Of a stretch of DNA of 18,828 bases, positions 1 to 11,052 are shown one piece after another. The stretch spans positions 1 through 18,828 of the forward strand of contig CAJVPP010001628.1 in NCBI GenBank assembly GCA_910592005.1. The letters run 5' to 3'. A program made the position numbers and the translations under genes. Each line of letters begins with the position of its first letter. The stretch's first letter is position 1. The notes below the pieces were generated by a model, which was not told where the DNA came from, made no database searches, and worked only from the letters and a program-made list of their open reading frames with translations. The stretch comes from Funneliformis mosseae. Taxonomy: Eukaryota > Glomeromycota > Glomeromycetes > Glomerales > Glomeraceae.

Positions 1-2492
1 ATTGAAATCGAAGAAACTGTTGGCAATTGATGTAATATTTGTTAGGTCTTCTCTGGATTTCGCAAGCCAGAGAGTATCGTCTATATAAGTAAGTGCAGGG
101 ATCTTGAGACGAAAATTATTAGTAGGGGGAAGATGGGCATCAGGGCGCCAATCGATTTCTGTAACAAAACTATGTTGAGAATTGTTGATAGCACATAATA
201 ACAGATCGTAGTATATACACCACAAAAGTGGTGATATAACTTCATCTTGGTCAATTCCTGAATGCACCAGATATGTATCAGAATTGCCATGCGCTGTGAA
301 GACTTGGTTAAACCTTAGAAAAAAAAGTCTTAGTATTGTTTGAGTAAATTTGTATGGAAGTCTTAGTCTTGCTAAAGCTGCAGCAAGGGTAAAAATGTTT
401 ACGCGATCGTATGCTTTAGACATATCTTGTAAAAGAACCCATAATTCTGAATTATTATAAACAGCGCTCTATTTAATATTATCAAAAAGATGTATGGGGT
501 CGAAGGTGGATTTGAAAGGTAGACCTGCAAAATTGTATCCTTTGAGAATGTTGTGTTGAACGAAGATGTCAGCAAGTCGTGTGTTTAATAGTCGAACAAA
601 AGCTTTTCGAGTGCTTTCTAGCAGAGTTATTAGATGGGTGTTATTTAAATCATATTCCCATAGTTTTGGTTTAAGGATCAGGTACACATACGCCAGGTTC
701 TAACAGTGAGGTATTGATGAAATTTGTAGACAGCCACAAATAATGTACCATAATCGTTTTTTTGCAATTAGTCCTAAATGTTTCAACATTTCATTTGAGA
801 TCTTTGAAGGACCAGGAGCTTTGTTGTTTAGCAGTCGATCAATGATCTTATACCATTCATCCACAGAAGGTAAAGACATTAGATTGCTGTAAATGCTAGA
901 GTCAATTTCATCAATTGAAACGTACATGGAGATCCATTCTTCTGGTATCTCTTTGGTGCAATGTGTGATGTCTGCTACCTGTTGAAAATGTCTAGCGACT
1001 TCTTTTTTTACATCCTGTTCTTTGAAAAGTAAGTGACGATGTGGAGACACATTGTCAAAACATCTATCCAATATGATGGTCGTTTTTCTGCGATTAAGAA
1101 CTGAGTTAATTATTTGAGACGGATTGTATTTGTAGTCTTCTACACGAGTGTCCAGAGCCTCTTGTATACTTTTGAGCTTAAAATTGTGTTTACGCAATTC
1201 TGCTTTTATTTTAAGGCTAGTTTGGAGAAGTTTGATATTTGGAAGGACGGTGTTAATCATGTCTACGTAAGGAGGACTATTTAAAGGAATAGTATTTAAT
1301 CCGTTAGCGTGAGCAAGCTGTAAGAATTGTGAATAAAGGTTAATCCATTTGTCATGTACAATTAGATCTTTTAGACATTTTTTTGTGGTTTTATCAAAAT
1401 GATGAAGTAATTTAATGTCATTATAGATCTTAGATAGGGCGACTGGTTTTTTTGACGAGTGAAAATTTTTTGACTTGTGGATTGGAATACATTTTTTTGC
1501 CACAGAGATAAGTGAGTCTTGAAAGAGATCCCAAGAGGAGTTGAGAAGACTTTGAGACCAGATGGTAGTGGATGAAATGTTTTTCAACTCATTAGAATTC
1601 AAATTATTGTCCAATTTATCTCTGAATTTGGACCATTTTGAGTTATCCATTAAATTAAAATTGAAGGAAGTTTTGACAGGACTTTTCCTTGTAGAAGTTG
1701 AGTGTATTAAAAAGTTAATAATCTTTATTGATACAATATGATAGTCTGATATGGAAGAGTCCGTTTGTATAACTTTATACTTGAGTATGTTAAGCGCTAA
1801 TTCAGATGTCATATAAATATAATCAATTCTGGATGAGAAATTCTTAGTAAAACAGGATAGGTATGATGTGCGCTTTTCTTTGAATTGAACATTGAACGCA
1901 TCATATAATCGTAATTGTTAAGAGAATTGACAAAATTCAAATTAAAGGAAGAGTTTTTGTTATGGTCTATGTTCGCGTTTAAATCTCTGATGAGAATAAT
2001 ATGTAGGTCATTTTTAATAGCATCATCTAATAATCTTTTTAAAAGGACAATAGATTGTTTTGTGACGTCCGTAGAAGGGTTAGCTGGCAGAATATAACAA
2101 TTAATGACTAATAATTTTTGTTTGTTGGCAAATTGAAGTTTTGCATAAATAATTCTGTTTAATATGAAGTCATGAGTGAAAATGTGCTTGGCAATGAAGG
2201 GGCTGAAAGAGAGGCTAACTCCAGTTCCAATTGATCGGGAGTTGTGGTTGTTGCTAAAAAAAGTAGTGTAATTTGAAAATTCGCGATTGAAAGTGGATGA
2301 TATACCTTTAAAATTAGTTTCTTGTAGGCCTACGATGTCAAATTGATTTATAGAATATAAGGAAAAAAGGTAATTTTGTTTTGTAGTGTTGTTTAAAGAA
2401 CAAACATTTTGTGTGGCAATTCTAAGTTTTGGTATAGATGGAGTGTGAGAAAGAGGAACAGCAGTATTATTTATTGTAGGGACAGTATTCAT
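1..2492 (-). pseudogene. LINE ORF2: endonuclease + reverse transcriptase, broken and cut by window edge
   Basis: It starts at ATG 2490-2492, only 14 nt after the ORF1 stop. The endonuclease/exonuclease/phosphatase domain (about 1740-2430) shows RIATQNV, LQET (metal-binding Glu), VINCYILPA, RDLNA in place of GDxNA, SRIDYIY, and SDYHIV in place of SDHxIV. A frameshift at about 1900-1908 moves the track into the frame that runs on to position 1. After a spacer of about 270 codons the RT domain begins: NNKAPGPSKIS (about 800-830), NTHLITLL in place of the usual RPI-LL block, motif A QDMSKAYDRV (about 403-432), motif B GIDQDEVISP (usual QG is QD), and motif C YIDDT with YIDD at 76-87. In-frame TAG stops lie at 700-702 (probably a former Trp) and 469-471. 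The catalytic Asp residues of motifs A and C survive, but the endonuclease His and Gly changes and the stops rule out activity. The RNase H/C-terminal part lies outside the window. Confidence 0.88.
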
Positions 2493-2506
2493 GATATAAT
2501 TATAAA
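2493..2506 (-). promoter_or_regulatory. 14-nt ORF1/ORF2 junction of the LINE
   Basis: The ORF1 terminator TAA (2507-2509) is followed after only 14 A/T-rich nucleotides by the ORF2 ATG (2490-2492). Such tight spacing is known in other LINEs, where ORF2 is translated by termination-reinitiation. That mechanism is an inference here, since no structure was tested. The two ORFs lie in different frames relative to one another. Confidence 0.4.
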
Positions 2507-4515
2507 TTAATTTGGGAAGCTGCCAATGCAGCGTTCAATTACTTTATCAAAATCCTCAGTCAATAGTTCAAATGTTTGTGTATCATTTTTGTTGAGAATG
2601 TTTTTGTTAAGGAATGTAGATTGGAGATCATAATAGGATCTAAGTAACTTATTGAGTATGGGAGTGAATTATGAGATTCTTTGTTGTTGTTTTTGACAGA
2701 TAAGAACTAACTGTTCATTGGATTGCTTTTATAAATGAGCTGTGCAAAGGTCAGTGTTGATGTGCGGATATTTTTTTTCAGCTTCAGATGCAGTATTAGG
2801 TAAGTTATTATTAAAGTCATCCGCCTCGGTAGGAGTGATGACTTTAATATGAAAGGCATCTTCGACTATAGCAAGATGTTGTTGTGAAAATTTAAATTCG
2901 ACACAAAGATCGGAGAGAGCATTGGAAATTGACGTAAGTTGAGAGGTAACAAACTGTTTAAAGTCTGGGTCATAAATCGAACCACTTTTAACTGTACCCT
3001 TATCTAAGTTAGGTGTAGGGAGGACTTCAGTTTCCATGAACTCATCAATTGGTTCATCTGCCCAACGTAAATTCTTTTTTTCTAAGGTGGGATAATTAGA
3101 AGAAGAAACATAAGGTTTGGGTTTTGGTGGTGGTGGAAGGGGAGGTCTTCTTTTGGGTCCTTCTTGAGGATTGATGTTTTGTTGAGGAGTTTTGGCAACA
3201 TGAGCGAATGTGATATTTCGCGAATAGCATCTCGTATAGAACTACGTTTTGGTGCTGTATAGTTATTAAATTGGGCTGGTTGGAATCGCTGATAAAGATT
3301 TTGCGTATTTCGATCCTTTGGGGATTGTCGACGTCTGGGACAGGTAGACGCATTATGATGTGTGGAAGAACAGATAGCATAGAGTTTAACTTTTGGGTCA
3401 GTCCATTCTAATTTTTTATTGTTAAGCATTAAATTTTTTATTCCTAGAGCATCCAGGGTATCTTCTTTGTTGGAAAAGTAAAAATAAGCATGTTGTAAAT
3501 AATTATAATTTGATCGGGCTCTAGAAATGATCCACGCAGTAGCAGAGACCATGTTTCCAATATCTTAGAGATCACGTGGTATAACATTTTAAGGGAGATT
3601 TGTTAGTTTTGCTGAAAATGTAGAGCGAGCCTGAATTTCAGTCCTAGATAAGCTGTAAGGATGAAATCGGATCATATCGTTAAGGAGATAAATCCCGTCT
3701 CCTTTTTTTAATTCCTTGAAATTGGCTTTTTTGTCAAAAGTGATTGTAGCTCGTTGCCAAAGATTTTTTGTTTCCATGGTAAAACGGACGATATTACCAA
3801 ATTTGGAAAATAATTTTTGTAATCTAGTTTCTGTGACGTCTAGAAGGATTTCTGTTATCGTGATCGACCGATCAGGTACGTAGGGCACAGATTTTTTTAT
3901 GTCAAGAGGTTAGAACGTAGTATCAACCATATCGGGAGATTTATGTTTACAAAATTCATCACGTTCAATTTTGTCTGAAAAGGCAACTTTAATGATAGCC
4001 TGATTGTTCTCAGTAGGGTGTTTTCCTTTTGTAGCAATGATGAATGAGTTATATTTATCATAGCACAAATCAGTAATCTTTGAGATCTTCAATTGGGGGT
4101 TAGGGCTAAGGAGTTTATCCATTTAGATGTAAGCGAAAAATTTTGTGACTTGCGATGAAGGAGCATCAAAGCCAATGGTTGAAGTATCTAAAAGATTTTC
4201 TGACGCGTCAAAAGACTCGTTGACATTAACTGTTGGTGTTGGCGTAGTTATTTCAGAAGTAGTGGGAGTTGGAATAATGATTTCAGGACTTTTCCCTTTG
4301 TCGAAGTTATTAGACGAACTTTCTTTGACTGGATCAACTTCCATGGTGTTGATCTCTTCTGGAAGGACAGTTATAAGAGATTCCTTTACATAAGTAAGAG
4401 AGAGGTCGTTGTCTGAAGTTTGCAGAGTATTTTGTTTCTTTTTTGGTAGTTTGTCAGATATTGACGACGCAGAGCGACCGCGGTTGGTATTCTTCCTTTC
4501 AGTTTTTTTTGGCAT
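2507..4515 (-). pseudogene. LINE ORF1 protein with RRM-like segments and degraded CCHC knuckle, broken
   Basis: One coding track of about 670 codons runs from ATG 4513-4515 to TAA 2507-2509. It is interrupted by six in-frame TAA stops (4123, 3910, 3589, 3565, 2729 and 2669, lowest coordinates) and one frameshift at about 3205-3225. Order of parts: a basic Lys/Arg/Ser-rich N-terminus; an acidic, Thr/Pro-rich linker; RRM-like segments, the clearest at about 3640-3880 (beta strand SITITEILLDV, RNP1-like QRATITF), with a further RRM-like piece at 3400-3552; a zinc knuckle at 3350-3381; then a Pro-rich stretch (about 3130-3170) and a Gln/Asn-rich helical C-terminus. The knuckle reads YAICSSTHHNASTC, so the first Cys is Tyr (TAT at 3379-3381). 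LINE ORF1 proteins bind the element RNA and form RNPs. The frame after the frameshift resumes as a Pro-rich sequence leading into METEVLPTPNLDKG. The six stops sit where Gln (CAA) would fit, which is an inference. Confidence 0.8.
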
Positions 4516-4550
4516 TTTTTCAAAATTGTTGGAAAGACAGAAAGAGTTAA

Positions 4551-5116
4551 TTATTTATAAAAATAGAAATACTATATAATACATATATTAATTTTCTATT
4601 TTTAGTATAACTTGTATATATGACTTTTGGTCTAAATTTTATATATTAGTCATAATTATATAAATCAATATTCATTTAGAATTGAAATTAAATTAAATTA
4701 TCTCTATTAGATTTAAAGTTTAATATTCTATTATTAGAAATTAGATAAGATTACTTCAATACTATTTATCTATATATATTTTACTTTTAAAAAATATACC
4801 TAATAAATAAAAAATTGTTCATATCTATCTAATTCTTAAATTAATAGAATAGAATTATATAATTATTAAAATTTATCCAATTATCCTTTTAGAAACTGTT
4901 TATAAAGATTTTATTAAAATTGTAATTAATAGACTTTTAAAACTTATAATTAACATAATATTTTTAAAGGATAAAACTTTACAAGCCTTTCTAATATATT
5001 TATTAAATTTCTAATTAAAATAAAGTTATTTTACTTTTTTTTAATATATTTATTTTAATCTTTTTCTTTGTAAAATTAATACATTAAACAAAAAATATAG
5101 TTATATAGATATTTAT
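4551..5116. other. Extremely AT-rich non-coding DNA
   Basis: Long runs of A and T with very few G or C and no open frame of note. I see no recognisable motif between the LINE 5' end and the first MITE. It could be old, deaminated transposon DNA or intergenic spacer. Confidence 0.5.
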
Positions 5117-5118
5117 TA

Positions 5119-5233
5119 TAAAAAAAAGAATTATCAAAAAATTTTTTATTTTATAAATTAAATATGATTTTTAATAAAATAAGTTCAGATTTAATATTAA
5201 TTCAAAAAAATAATTATGAAGTTTTCTTTTTTC
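5119..5233. mobile_element. MITE family A, copy 1 (decayed)
   Basis: This segment aligns along its full length with the reverse complement of the MITE at 5701-5823. The shared core AATAAAATAAGTTCAGATTT is preceded by TTATAA-TTAAATAT and followed by TCAAAAAAAT. The terminal inverted repeats are eroded: the CCC of the better copy is TTT here (near 5227-5231), a C-to-T change. TA dinucleotides flank both ends (5117-5118 and 5234-5235), as expected for Tc1/mariner-type insertion. No coding capacity. Confidence 0.6.
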
Positions 5234-5403
5234 TACTATAAAGTATTTATATCTTTTTAATTGCATTTATTTTAATATATATACTATAAATTTTCTTTTT
5301 AAATATACACTTTTATTTAATTTTAAGTAAATAAAAACTATATAAAAATTTTCTTTTTAAATGTATATTTTTTTTAAATGTATCTTTTTAAAATTTCAAA
5401 AGT

Positions 5404-5538
5404 CAATAAAAAAGGGAGAAATCTATAAATTTTGAGTAATTTTAATTATTAAGCTAGTTTTATTTATATGACCATAATCAGCAGAGTGAACCAATAAAAA
5501 ATTTTTGACTAAAAAGTGGATTTCCTTTTTTTTTACTG
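5404..5538. mobile_element. Probable MITE, family B (diverged terminal inverted repeats)
   Basis: The left end begins CAATAAAAAAGGGAGAAATC and the reverse complement of the right end begins CAGTAAAAAAAAAGGAAATC. The similarity continues through an AT-rich stretch for about 35-40 bp. The roughly 135-bp span and the CAGT-like termini resemble mariner-type MITEs. Clean TA flanks are not visible, so the exact ends are uncertain. The interior (about 5445-5495) has ordinary base composition and no ORF. Confidence 0.4.
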
Positions 5539-5700
5539 ATCGTTTCAATATTTAAAAAAATTTAATTATATATTATTTAATATACTTAGATCTCTAATAT
5601 TACTAATAATTTAATTTTATTTTATCTATTAAATTTTTCTTGATATTTATAGATAATACAAACTAGATTTCAAATAAATAATATAGGCTTTTTTGCAATA

Positions 5701-5823
5701 GAAAGGGAGAAAACTACCAAAAAAATTTTTTTGAGATAATGTTAAATCTGAACTTATTTTATTAAAAAAAATAATATTTAACTTATAAAGCAAAAAAATT
5801 TTTTTTGTAGTTTTTTCCCTTTC
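5701..5823. mobile_element. MITE family A, copy 2 (well-preserved 33-bp inverted repeats)
   Basis: The terminal inverted repeats start GAAAGGGAGAAAACTACC on the left and GAAAGGGAAAAAACTACA on the right (reverse complement). They match at 31 of 33 positions, and both run into an A7T7G block. The element is 123 bp and is flanked by TA at 5699-5700 and 5824-5825, consistent with a Tc1/mariner-mobilised MITE. Its 57-bp centre matches, in opposite orientation, the segment at about 5147-5202, which defines copy 1. A 63-codon open frame lying across it is a by-product of the repeats and not a gene. Confidence 0.75.
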
Positions 5824-5825
5824 TA

Positions 5826-7309
5826 TTTTAAAGAGCATATATTATAAAAATTATTTTTAATAAATAAAATTCAAATTATTTATAATGAATTTTGTTAATA
5901 CTTTATATATTAAAATTCAGTTTGGATTTATTATAATTAATATTATATCTAAATTAAAATCTATTAAATTTTTTAGAGTTTAAATCAATAATCAAAATTT
6001 TAAAAACATAAATTAAATAAGAAATTAATAGTTTTATAAATATTATAATATATAAACTATTATTTAATAAATAGCTTTTTTATATTATTAAAAAGTCTTA
6101 AATTAGAATATCAAATTTAGCTTATCTTTTATTTAAAAAAATTGTAATGGTCTTTTACTTCTTATTTATTTTCTATTTAAATATAAACTCTATTTTCTTT
6201 TAATATTATTATATATTTTTCTTCATTTCTAATATTATTATAATTTAAATAATCTTTAACTTTTATAATTATAATATTTATTTATTATATTTCTAAATTA
6301 ATTTAATAATTATTCAAATATTTCAATTATTAAATTTTTTAATTATAATTCAAAAATATGCTTATAATATTTTTTTAAATTTTAATAATATCTTTTAAAT
6401 AAATTCTTATATAAAAATTTAATAAGTATTTTTTATAATTTTATTAAAACTATTTTTTTTTAAATTATCAACTTTATTATTTTTTATTCTTATAATTAGA
6501 ATAATTTCTATTATAAGTTACTTTTTTTTTATCTTTATAAAAATATGCTAATTTATAATTAGATCATAATTTTTTTATTTAAATCAACTTAATTATTTTA
6601 AAAGAACATTATTTAAATATTTTAATTATTAAGTATATAAATTAATTATTTTTTTTTATAATTAGTTTAGAATTTATAATTATAAAAACTTCTGTAAATA
6701 GATTATTTAAATTAAAATTTAGTTAGAATTACCTTTTTCTTCTTATTAATATTTAGCTAATATATTATTAATATTAAATAAAAAAAAAAAGTATGTTTAT
6801 TTCTTTTCTATTAGCTTAATGATTTAATAAATTATAGATAAAATATTATTCCTGATAATTTTACTATCTAATATTTTAATTATTTTTTTAATACTAATAA
6901 TTTTAGTAAACTTATTTAATATATTAAATATAATAATTATACTTTTCTATAAAATTAAAAAACTAATTATAAAATATTATGTTATAAATAAAGATAATTA
7001 TGTTAATCATAATTTTTATAAATTACATCATTATATTATATTAGTAATTATTTAAAAAAAATCTAAAATTCTTCAAATATTAATTATTTTTAAAAAAACT
7101 AATATCTTTATATATTAATTAAAATATTTATTATAAGAAATTTAAAGATTTCTTATTAACATTTTATTATAATTTTTTGTTACACATTTTTTCTTTGATA
7201 TATATATAAAATAAAGAAAGAAAAAGAGAGAGAGAGAGATCATATAATATTATAAATTCTGTATTTCTGATTTTTTATACACTAATTAATTATAATTAAA
7301 AAGATTAAT
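5826..7309. other. Extremely AT-rich non-coding DNA
   Basis: About 1.5 kb of near-pure A/T sequence with no frame worth calling and no motif I recognise. The only simple feature is a short GA microsatellite at about 7225-7239. Some short palindromic A/T blocks occur, but they are expected by chance at this composition. Confidence 0.5.
7225..7239. repeat. Short (GA)n microsatellite
   Basis: A run of about seven GA dinucleotides stands out because G is otherwise rare in this region. It has no clear function. Confidence 0.7.
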
Positions 7310-7439
7310 TATATAAGTCAGTTTAACTTAATTTGCAATTAAATTAAAATTGAGTCATTTTATTTTAGTAAATTTATTAATAAATCAACAATTTAAGCTA
7401 AATCAATTCAAATTATAAATTAATTTATTTGACTTATAT

Positions 7440-7760
7440 AATTTGATAAAAATTCTTTTCAAGTAAAATTCTATTAAAAAAAATATTTCTGAAACTATTT
7501 CCTTAAAAGAAATATTTTTAAAATAGATTTTTTGAAAAATATTTGCAAAATTATTTTCTTAAATAAAAATGATTTTATAGGTATTTTTCAAAAAAATACT
7601 CTAAAAGTAAAATTTTTTGAAGATAATATTTTAAAAATAAATTTTTTAAAAAAGAAATGCACTTAAATATATTTTTTTAAAAAAAAATATCTTTAAAGCT
7701 ATTTTCTTAAAAAAAGCTACTAAATATATTTCTTTTCAAGAAAATATTAATAGATATAAA
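7440..7760. repeat. Imperfect subterminal repeats in left arm
   Basis: Blocks of about 35-45 bp recur, built on AAATATTTCTGAAA and CTTAAAAGAAATATTTTTAAAA, each itself partly palindromic. The mirror-image series is at 9660-9980. Short repeated subterminal blocks are typical places for transposase binding in TIR elements; that role is inferred. Confidence 0.4.
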
Positions 7761-8060
7761 ATCAATATTTCTTTTTTTTTTTTAATAGAGTTTATAATAT
7801 TTAGTTAAAAATTTTATTTTAATCTTTTTTATTTTTAAAATGATTTTTTTTTTAGAAAATATTACTAGTTATATTTTTTCAAAAAAAACACTTTTAGATT
7901 TAATTTCTTTAAAATTAATTAATAAGCTAAATTACATTATATATTAAATTATAGAATAAAGCTAAATTATCTAATTTGCAATTTATTTTATTATAGCTTG
8001 AGTTAATTTTAAACAAGTTAACTTATTTAGTTTAAAATTAACTTAATTTATAAAAAGTAT

Positions 8061-9099
8061 TAATAATGTTACAAAGAGATCTTTAAGAATAATTAAAGAT
8101 GTAAGAAATGAGTTTATATAATATAATAAGCTTATTTTAATTGATTTTAATACTTTTTAATAAATATTTTTTAGATTTTATGATAAATTTTTGATAATAG
8201 AAATATAATTAGAATATATAAATATTAGAAAAATATTATTTAAAAAAACTTTTAATTTATAAGTTAAATATATTTTTTTAGTAAAATAATTGTAAATTTA
8301 TTTGAAGTTTTTTTTTAATATAAAGCATCTATATTTAAAGATATATAGAAGTTTTTATTAAATATAATACTAATTATTATAAAAATCAAATTTTAATTGT
8401 ATTATTTAAAGAAAGTAAAAAGTTTATTAATAAATTTTTAATTATAAAAGTTATTAAAAAAGAATTCAAAAGAAATAATTAAAAAAAAAGAGTTGAAAGC
8501 AAATAATAATCATATAATATATTAATATAATAAAGTAAATTTGATAAGAATTTTATTATAAGAATTTTAGTAAGATTCAAAAAATTAGAAAAGGTAAGTA
8601 TAAAAAATAAATATTTATAAAAATTATCAAATTAAAATTTAAAAAGAAATGTAATTAAATTCAAAAATTAAATTAAAAAAAAATTAAATAGTTAAATTAT
8701 AATTAGTTTTAAATAATACTTTAACTTTATATAAACTTATATTAAGTTACAATAAAACAATAATAAATAAATAATATATTAAAAATTTATAACTTTTTTT
8801 TATTCTGATAGAAAATTATTAGATTATAATATGAAAATTGAAATTATATAAATAATTGTTTATTTATGTATATATAAATTTAAAAAAATTTTTGATGTAA
8901 TCACTAAAGCTAAAAAAATTAAAATAATAATATTTTGGTAAATAAAAACTAATATTAATAAAAGTTTAAAGTAAAATACTGATCAGATTTAATATAATAT
9001 ATTTAATAATATTTATTTTATATTATTTAAATTAGATATTACTAAGAAATTATTATTATAAAAAAATAATTGTGTTAAAATAAATAGTAGATTAAAATT
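8061..9099. other. Centre of the AT-rich inverted-repeat element; no readable gene
   Basis: This segment lies between the inverted arms, where an autonomous transposon would keep its transposase. All frames are closed by frequent stops. A plus-strand stretch near 8069-8150 reads somewhat protein-like for about 30 codons, but no family motif can be recognised. It is either non-autonomous filler or a gene decayed past recognition. Confidence 0.35.
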
Positions 9100-9659
9100 T
9101 CTTATAAATTAGGCTGCTTGTAAACCAAATAATCTAACTTATTTAGAATTAACTTAAGCTATTATAAAATAAATTATAAGTTAAACAATTTTATTTATAT
9201 TACACTTTTATTTATAATATAACTAAGCTTATTAATTTGCATTTAATATTTTAAAAAAAAATAGTCTTAGAAGTATTTTTTTTAAAGAAAAATATATATA
9301 TAGTTAACTTTTAATATAGCAAACTCTTAATATAATGAATTTTTTAAATAAATATAATAAAAATACTCTTGTTATATCGAATTGGTCAATCAAATTTCTT
9401 AAAATTTTCACTATATTTTTATAATGAAATTAAAATCTAAAATATAAGATTTGTTATAATAAGAATTTGATTATAGTATTATTTTTTTTAAAAAATTTTT
9501 TTTTGAAAAAAAATACATCTGATAGTATTTTCTTTTTTTTTAAAGAATAATACATCTAGTATTATTTTTTTTTTAAAAAAAAACTTTTAAATTAAAATCC
9601 TTTAAAAAATAATTTTCTTAAATAAATAGCTTTATATGTATTTTTCTTTAAAGAAATTT

Positions 9660-9980
9660 ACTTTTAAAGTAATTTTTTTTAAAAAATTTGCTTTTAAAAA
9701 ATATTTTTAAAGAATTATATTTCTAAAGTATTTTTTATTACTTTTAAAGTAAATTTAAAAAAAATTTACTTTAGAATTTTTTTTTTGAAAAATATCTTTA
9801 AAATTATTATTTAGAAATTATTCTAAAAATATTTTTTTTTAAAAAAATTATTTCAGAAATATTTCTCTTGATAAAAATTATTTTAAAATTATTTTTTGAT
9901 ATAAAATTATTTTGAAAATATTTCTTTTTAAGAAAATTATTCCAGAAATATTTTTCTTGGTAAAATTTTATTAAAGAAGA
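9660..9980. repeat. Imperfect subterminal repeats in right arm
   Basis: These are the inverted counterpart of the 7440-7760 series. The pattern AAATTATTTCAGAAATATTT / CTTTTTAAGAAAATTATTCC recurs several times at similar spacing. Within the AT-rich block this is one of the few places with a regular pattern. Confidence 0.4.
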
Positions 9981-10116
9981 TTTTTATCAAATTATGTAAT
10001 TCAAATTAAATTAATTTAAATTATCAATTGTTTATCTTAAGTTAAACTAAATCAAATCAAAATAAAAGCAAATTGTCTTAATCTGATAGTAAATTAAGCT
10101 AAATTAACTTATATAG

Positions 10117-10759
10117 AATTTTCATCAGATAGATATTTTAATATTATATATATTTTAAATACTAATATACAAGTCTATCAAATAATATGCAATTAAGATG
10201 TCTATAACTCTATTATAATTTTACTTTAATATTTTTTTAAAAAAATTATATCAGAATATTTAGATAAACTAATTACTAAAAAAAAATAATATTATTCAGA
10301 ATCACAATTCAAGATAAATAAAATATAATGCATAAACTAATTTATTTGATTTATAAGTTATTTATAGTAATTTGAATTAATATTATAGATAAAAGACGAA
10401 ACCTTTAATAACAGTCGAAACTTAGACAAAACTATATTAAAATTATAATAAGAGATATGACGAAATCCATTTAATATGACAAAAGCTGAAACTGTTAAAA
10501 CTATATTAAAAACATAGAAAAGGGTATAACGAAATTATTTTGAGAAAGTTTCAGCAGGCATCTATAATTAATATAAATTAGCTTGCTTATTTAACTTACA
10601 AACCTTTTTGACTTATATAAATTTTTATTTTAAAATATTCTTATATTTTATTTTATTTATCTTTATTTTATAATTATAAAATTTTTCAAATATATTAAAA
10701 TTTAATATTTTATAAATAAATTAATAAATTTATTTATTAACACTTTTATATATATTTTA
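10117..10759. other. AT-rich spacer with one short tandem repeat
   Basis: Mostly non-coding A/T-rich DNA between the inverted-repeat element and the PIF1-like remnant. It contains the roughly 70-bp duplication listed separately. No ORF or RNA gene is seen. Confidence 0.45.
10395..10545. repeat. About 70-bp tandem repeat, two copies plus a partial
   Basis: AAACTATATTAAAA recurs near 10428 and 10498, followed in each case by GTATAACGAAAT or GATATGACGAAAT (near 10461 and 10530) and preceded by GAAAC. The period is about 69-70 bp. A partial upstream copy starts with ACGAAAC near 10396. The unit carries more G and C than its surroundings. Confidence 0.6.
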
Positions 10760-11052
10760 TTAGTTTAGAGCGTAGTAAAGAACTATTATGGTTTAAGCTC
10801 AGTGATACAAAATGTCGATTTATTTGTCTGCTTGACCTATAAGACGATGACGTTCAGTTACTGTATTTATCAGTATTGCTCGTAATCATTTTTCAAATCT
10901 TATCAAATTTATTTAAAAACTTTTTGCATTAAAAAAAAATTTTTCAGCTTTATATTTTTTTTATTTGCATTACTATTTTTTCTAAGAAATGTGAATTAAA
11001 ATAATATTTTGATGCTTTGTTTCTATTTTTTTTAACGCTTTGTACTGTTATG
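10760..11052. other. Downstream flank of the PIF1-like remnant, with a motif shared with 15277-15297
   Basis: Base composition becomes more ordinary at about 10760. The block TTAGTTTAGAGCGTAGTAAA (10760-10779) closely matches TTAGTTTATAGCATAGTAAA at 15277-15296, with two differences. On the minus strand this lies about 270 bp downstream of the helicase remnant and reads ...CTAA followed by T. It may be the 3' end of the element that carried the helicase. No coding frame is seen. Confidence 0.35.

Larger units (their letters stand above)
1..4550 (-). mobile_element. Decayed jockey-like LINE (non-LTR retrotransposon), 3' end outside window
   Basis: Two consecutive minus-strand ORFs have the classic LINE order: an ORF1 nucleic-acid-binding protein, then an ORF2 with an apurinic-type endonuclease and a reverse transcriptase. 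The left window edge cuts the element inside the RT domain just after the YIDD box, so the rest of ORF2 and the 3' UTR/tail are not visible. The 5' boundary is placed near 4545-4560. There the sequence passes abruptly from moderately AT-rich coding DNA to extremely AT-rich DNA, leaving only some 30-45 nt of 5' UTR before the ORF1 ATG at 4515. I could not identify a target-site duplication because the other end is missing. Both ORFs carry premature stops and frameshifts, so this copy is dead. Confidence 0.88.
7310..10116. mobile_element. Large AT-rich inverted-repeat element (about 2.8 kb)
   Basis: The left arm (about 7310-8060) and the reverse complement of the right arm (about 9100-10116) can be aligned block by block. 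The outer block shares TATATAAGT and then a long A/T-rich stretch ending ATAATTTGATAAAAAT. Next come alternating blocks of the type AAAAATATTTCTGRAA and TTAAAAGAAATATTTT. The inner block shares AATAAGCT, TTTATTTTATNATAGCTT and AGTTAATT. The right arm holds extra sequence near 9300-9480. The arms enclose a centre of about 1 kb (8060-9100). This looks like a TIR DNA transposon or foldback element with arms of several hundred bp. The exact termini and target duplication are unresolved, and A/T bias inflates the apparent similarity. Confidence 0.55.

Noticed and set aside
1915..2097. 60-codon plus-strand ORF
   Set aside because: It is antisense to the LINE endonuclease domain and is a shadow frame.
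3096..3380. 94-codon minus-strand ORF overlapping ORF1
   Set aside because: It is the third frame. The knuckle and helical segments are in the neighbouring frame, and the Pro-rich continuation is in the frame leading to METEVLPTP.
4145..4393. 82-codon plus-strand ORF with Val/Gly-rich sequence
   Set aside because: It is antisense to the acidic linker of LINE ORF1, which has consistent domain context on the minus strand.
5647..5838. 63-codon minus-strand ORF
   Set aside because: It lies across the MITE inverted repeats, and its composition is explained by the A7T7 blocks.
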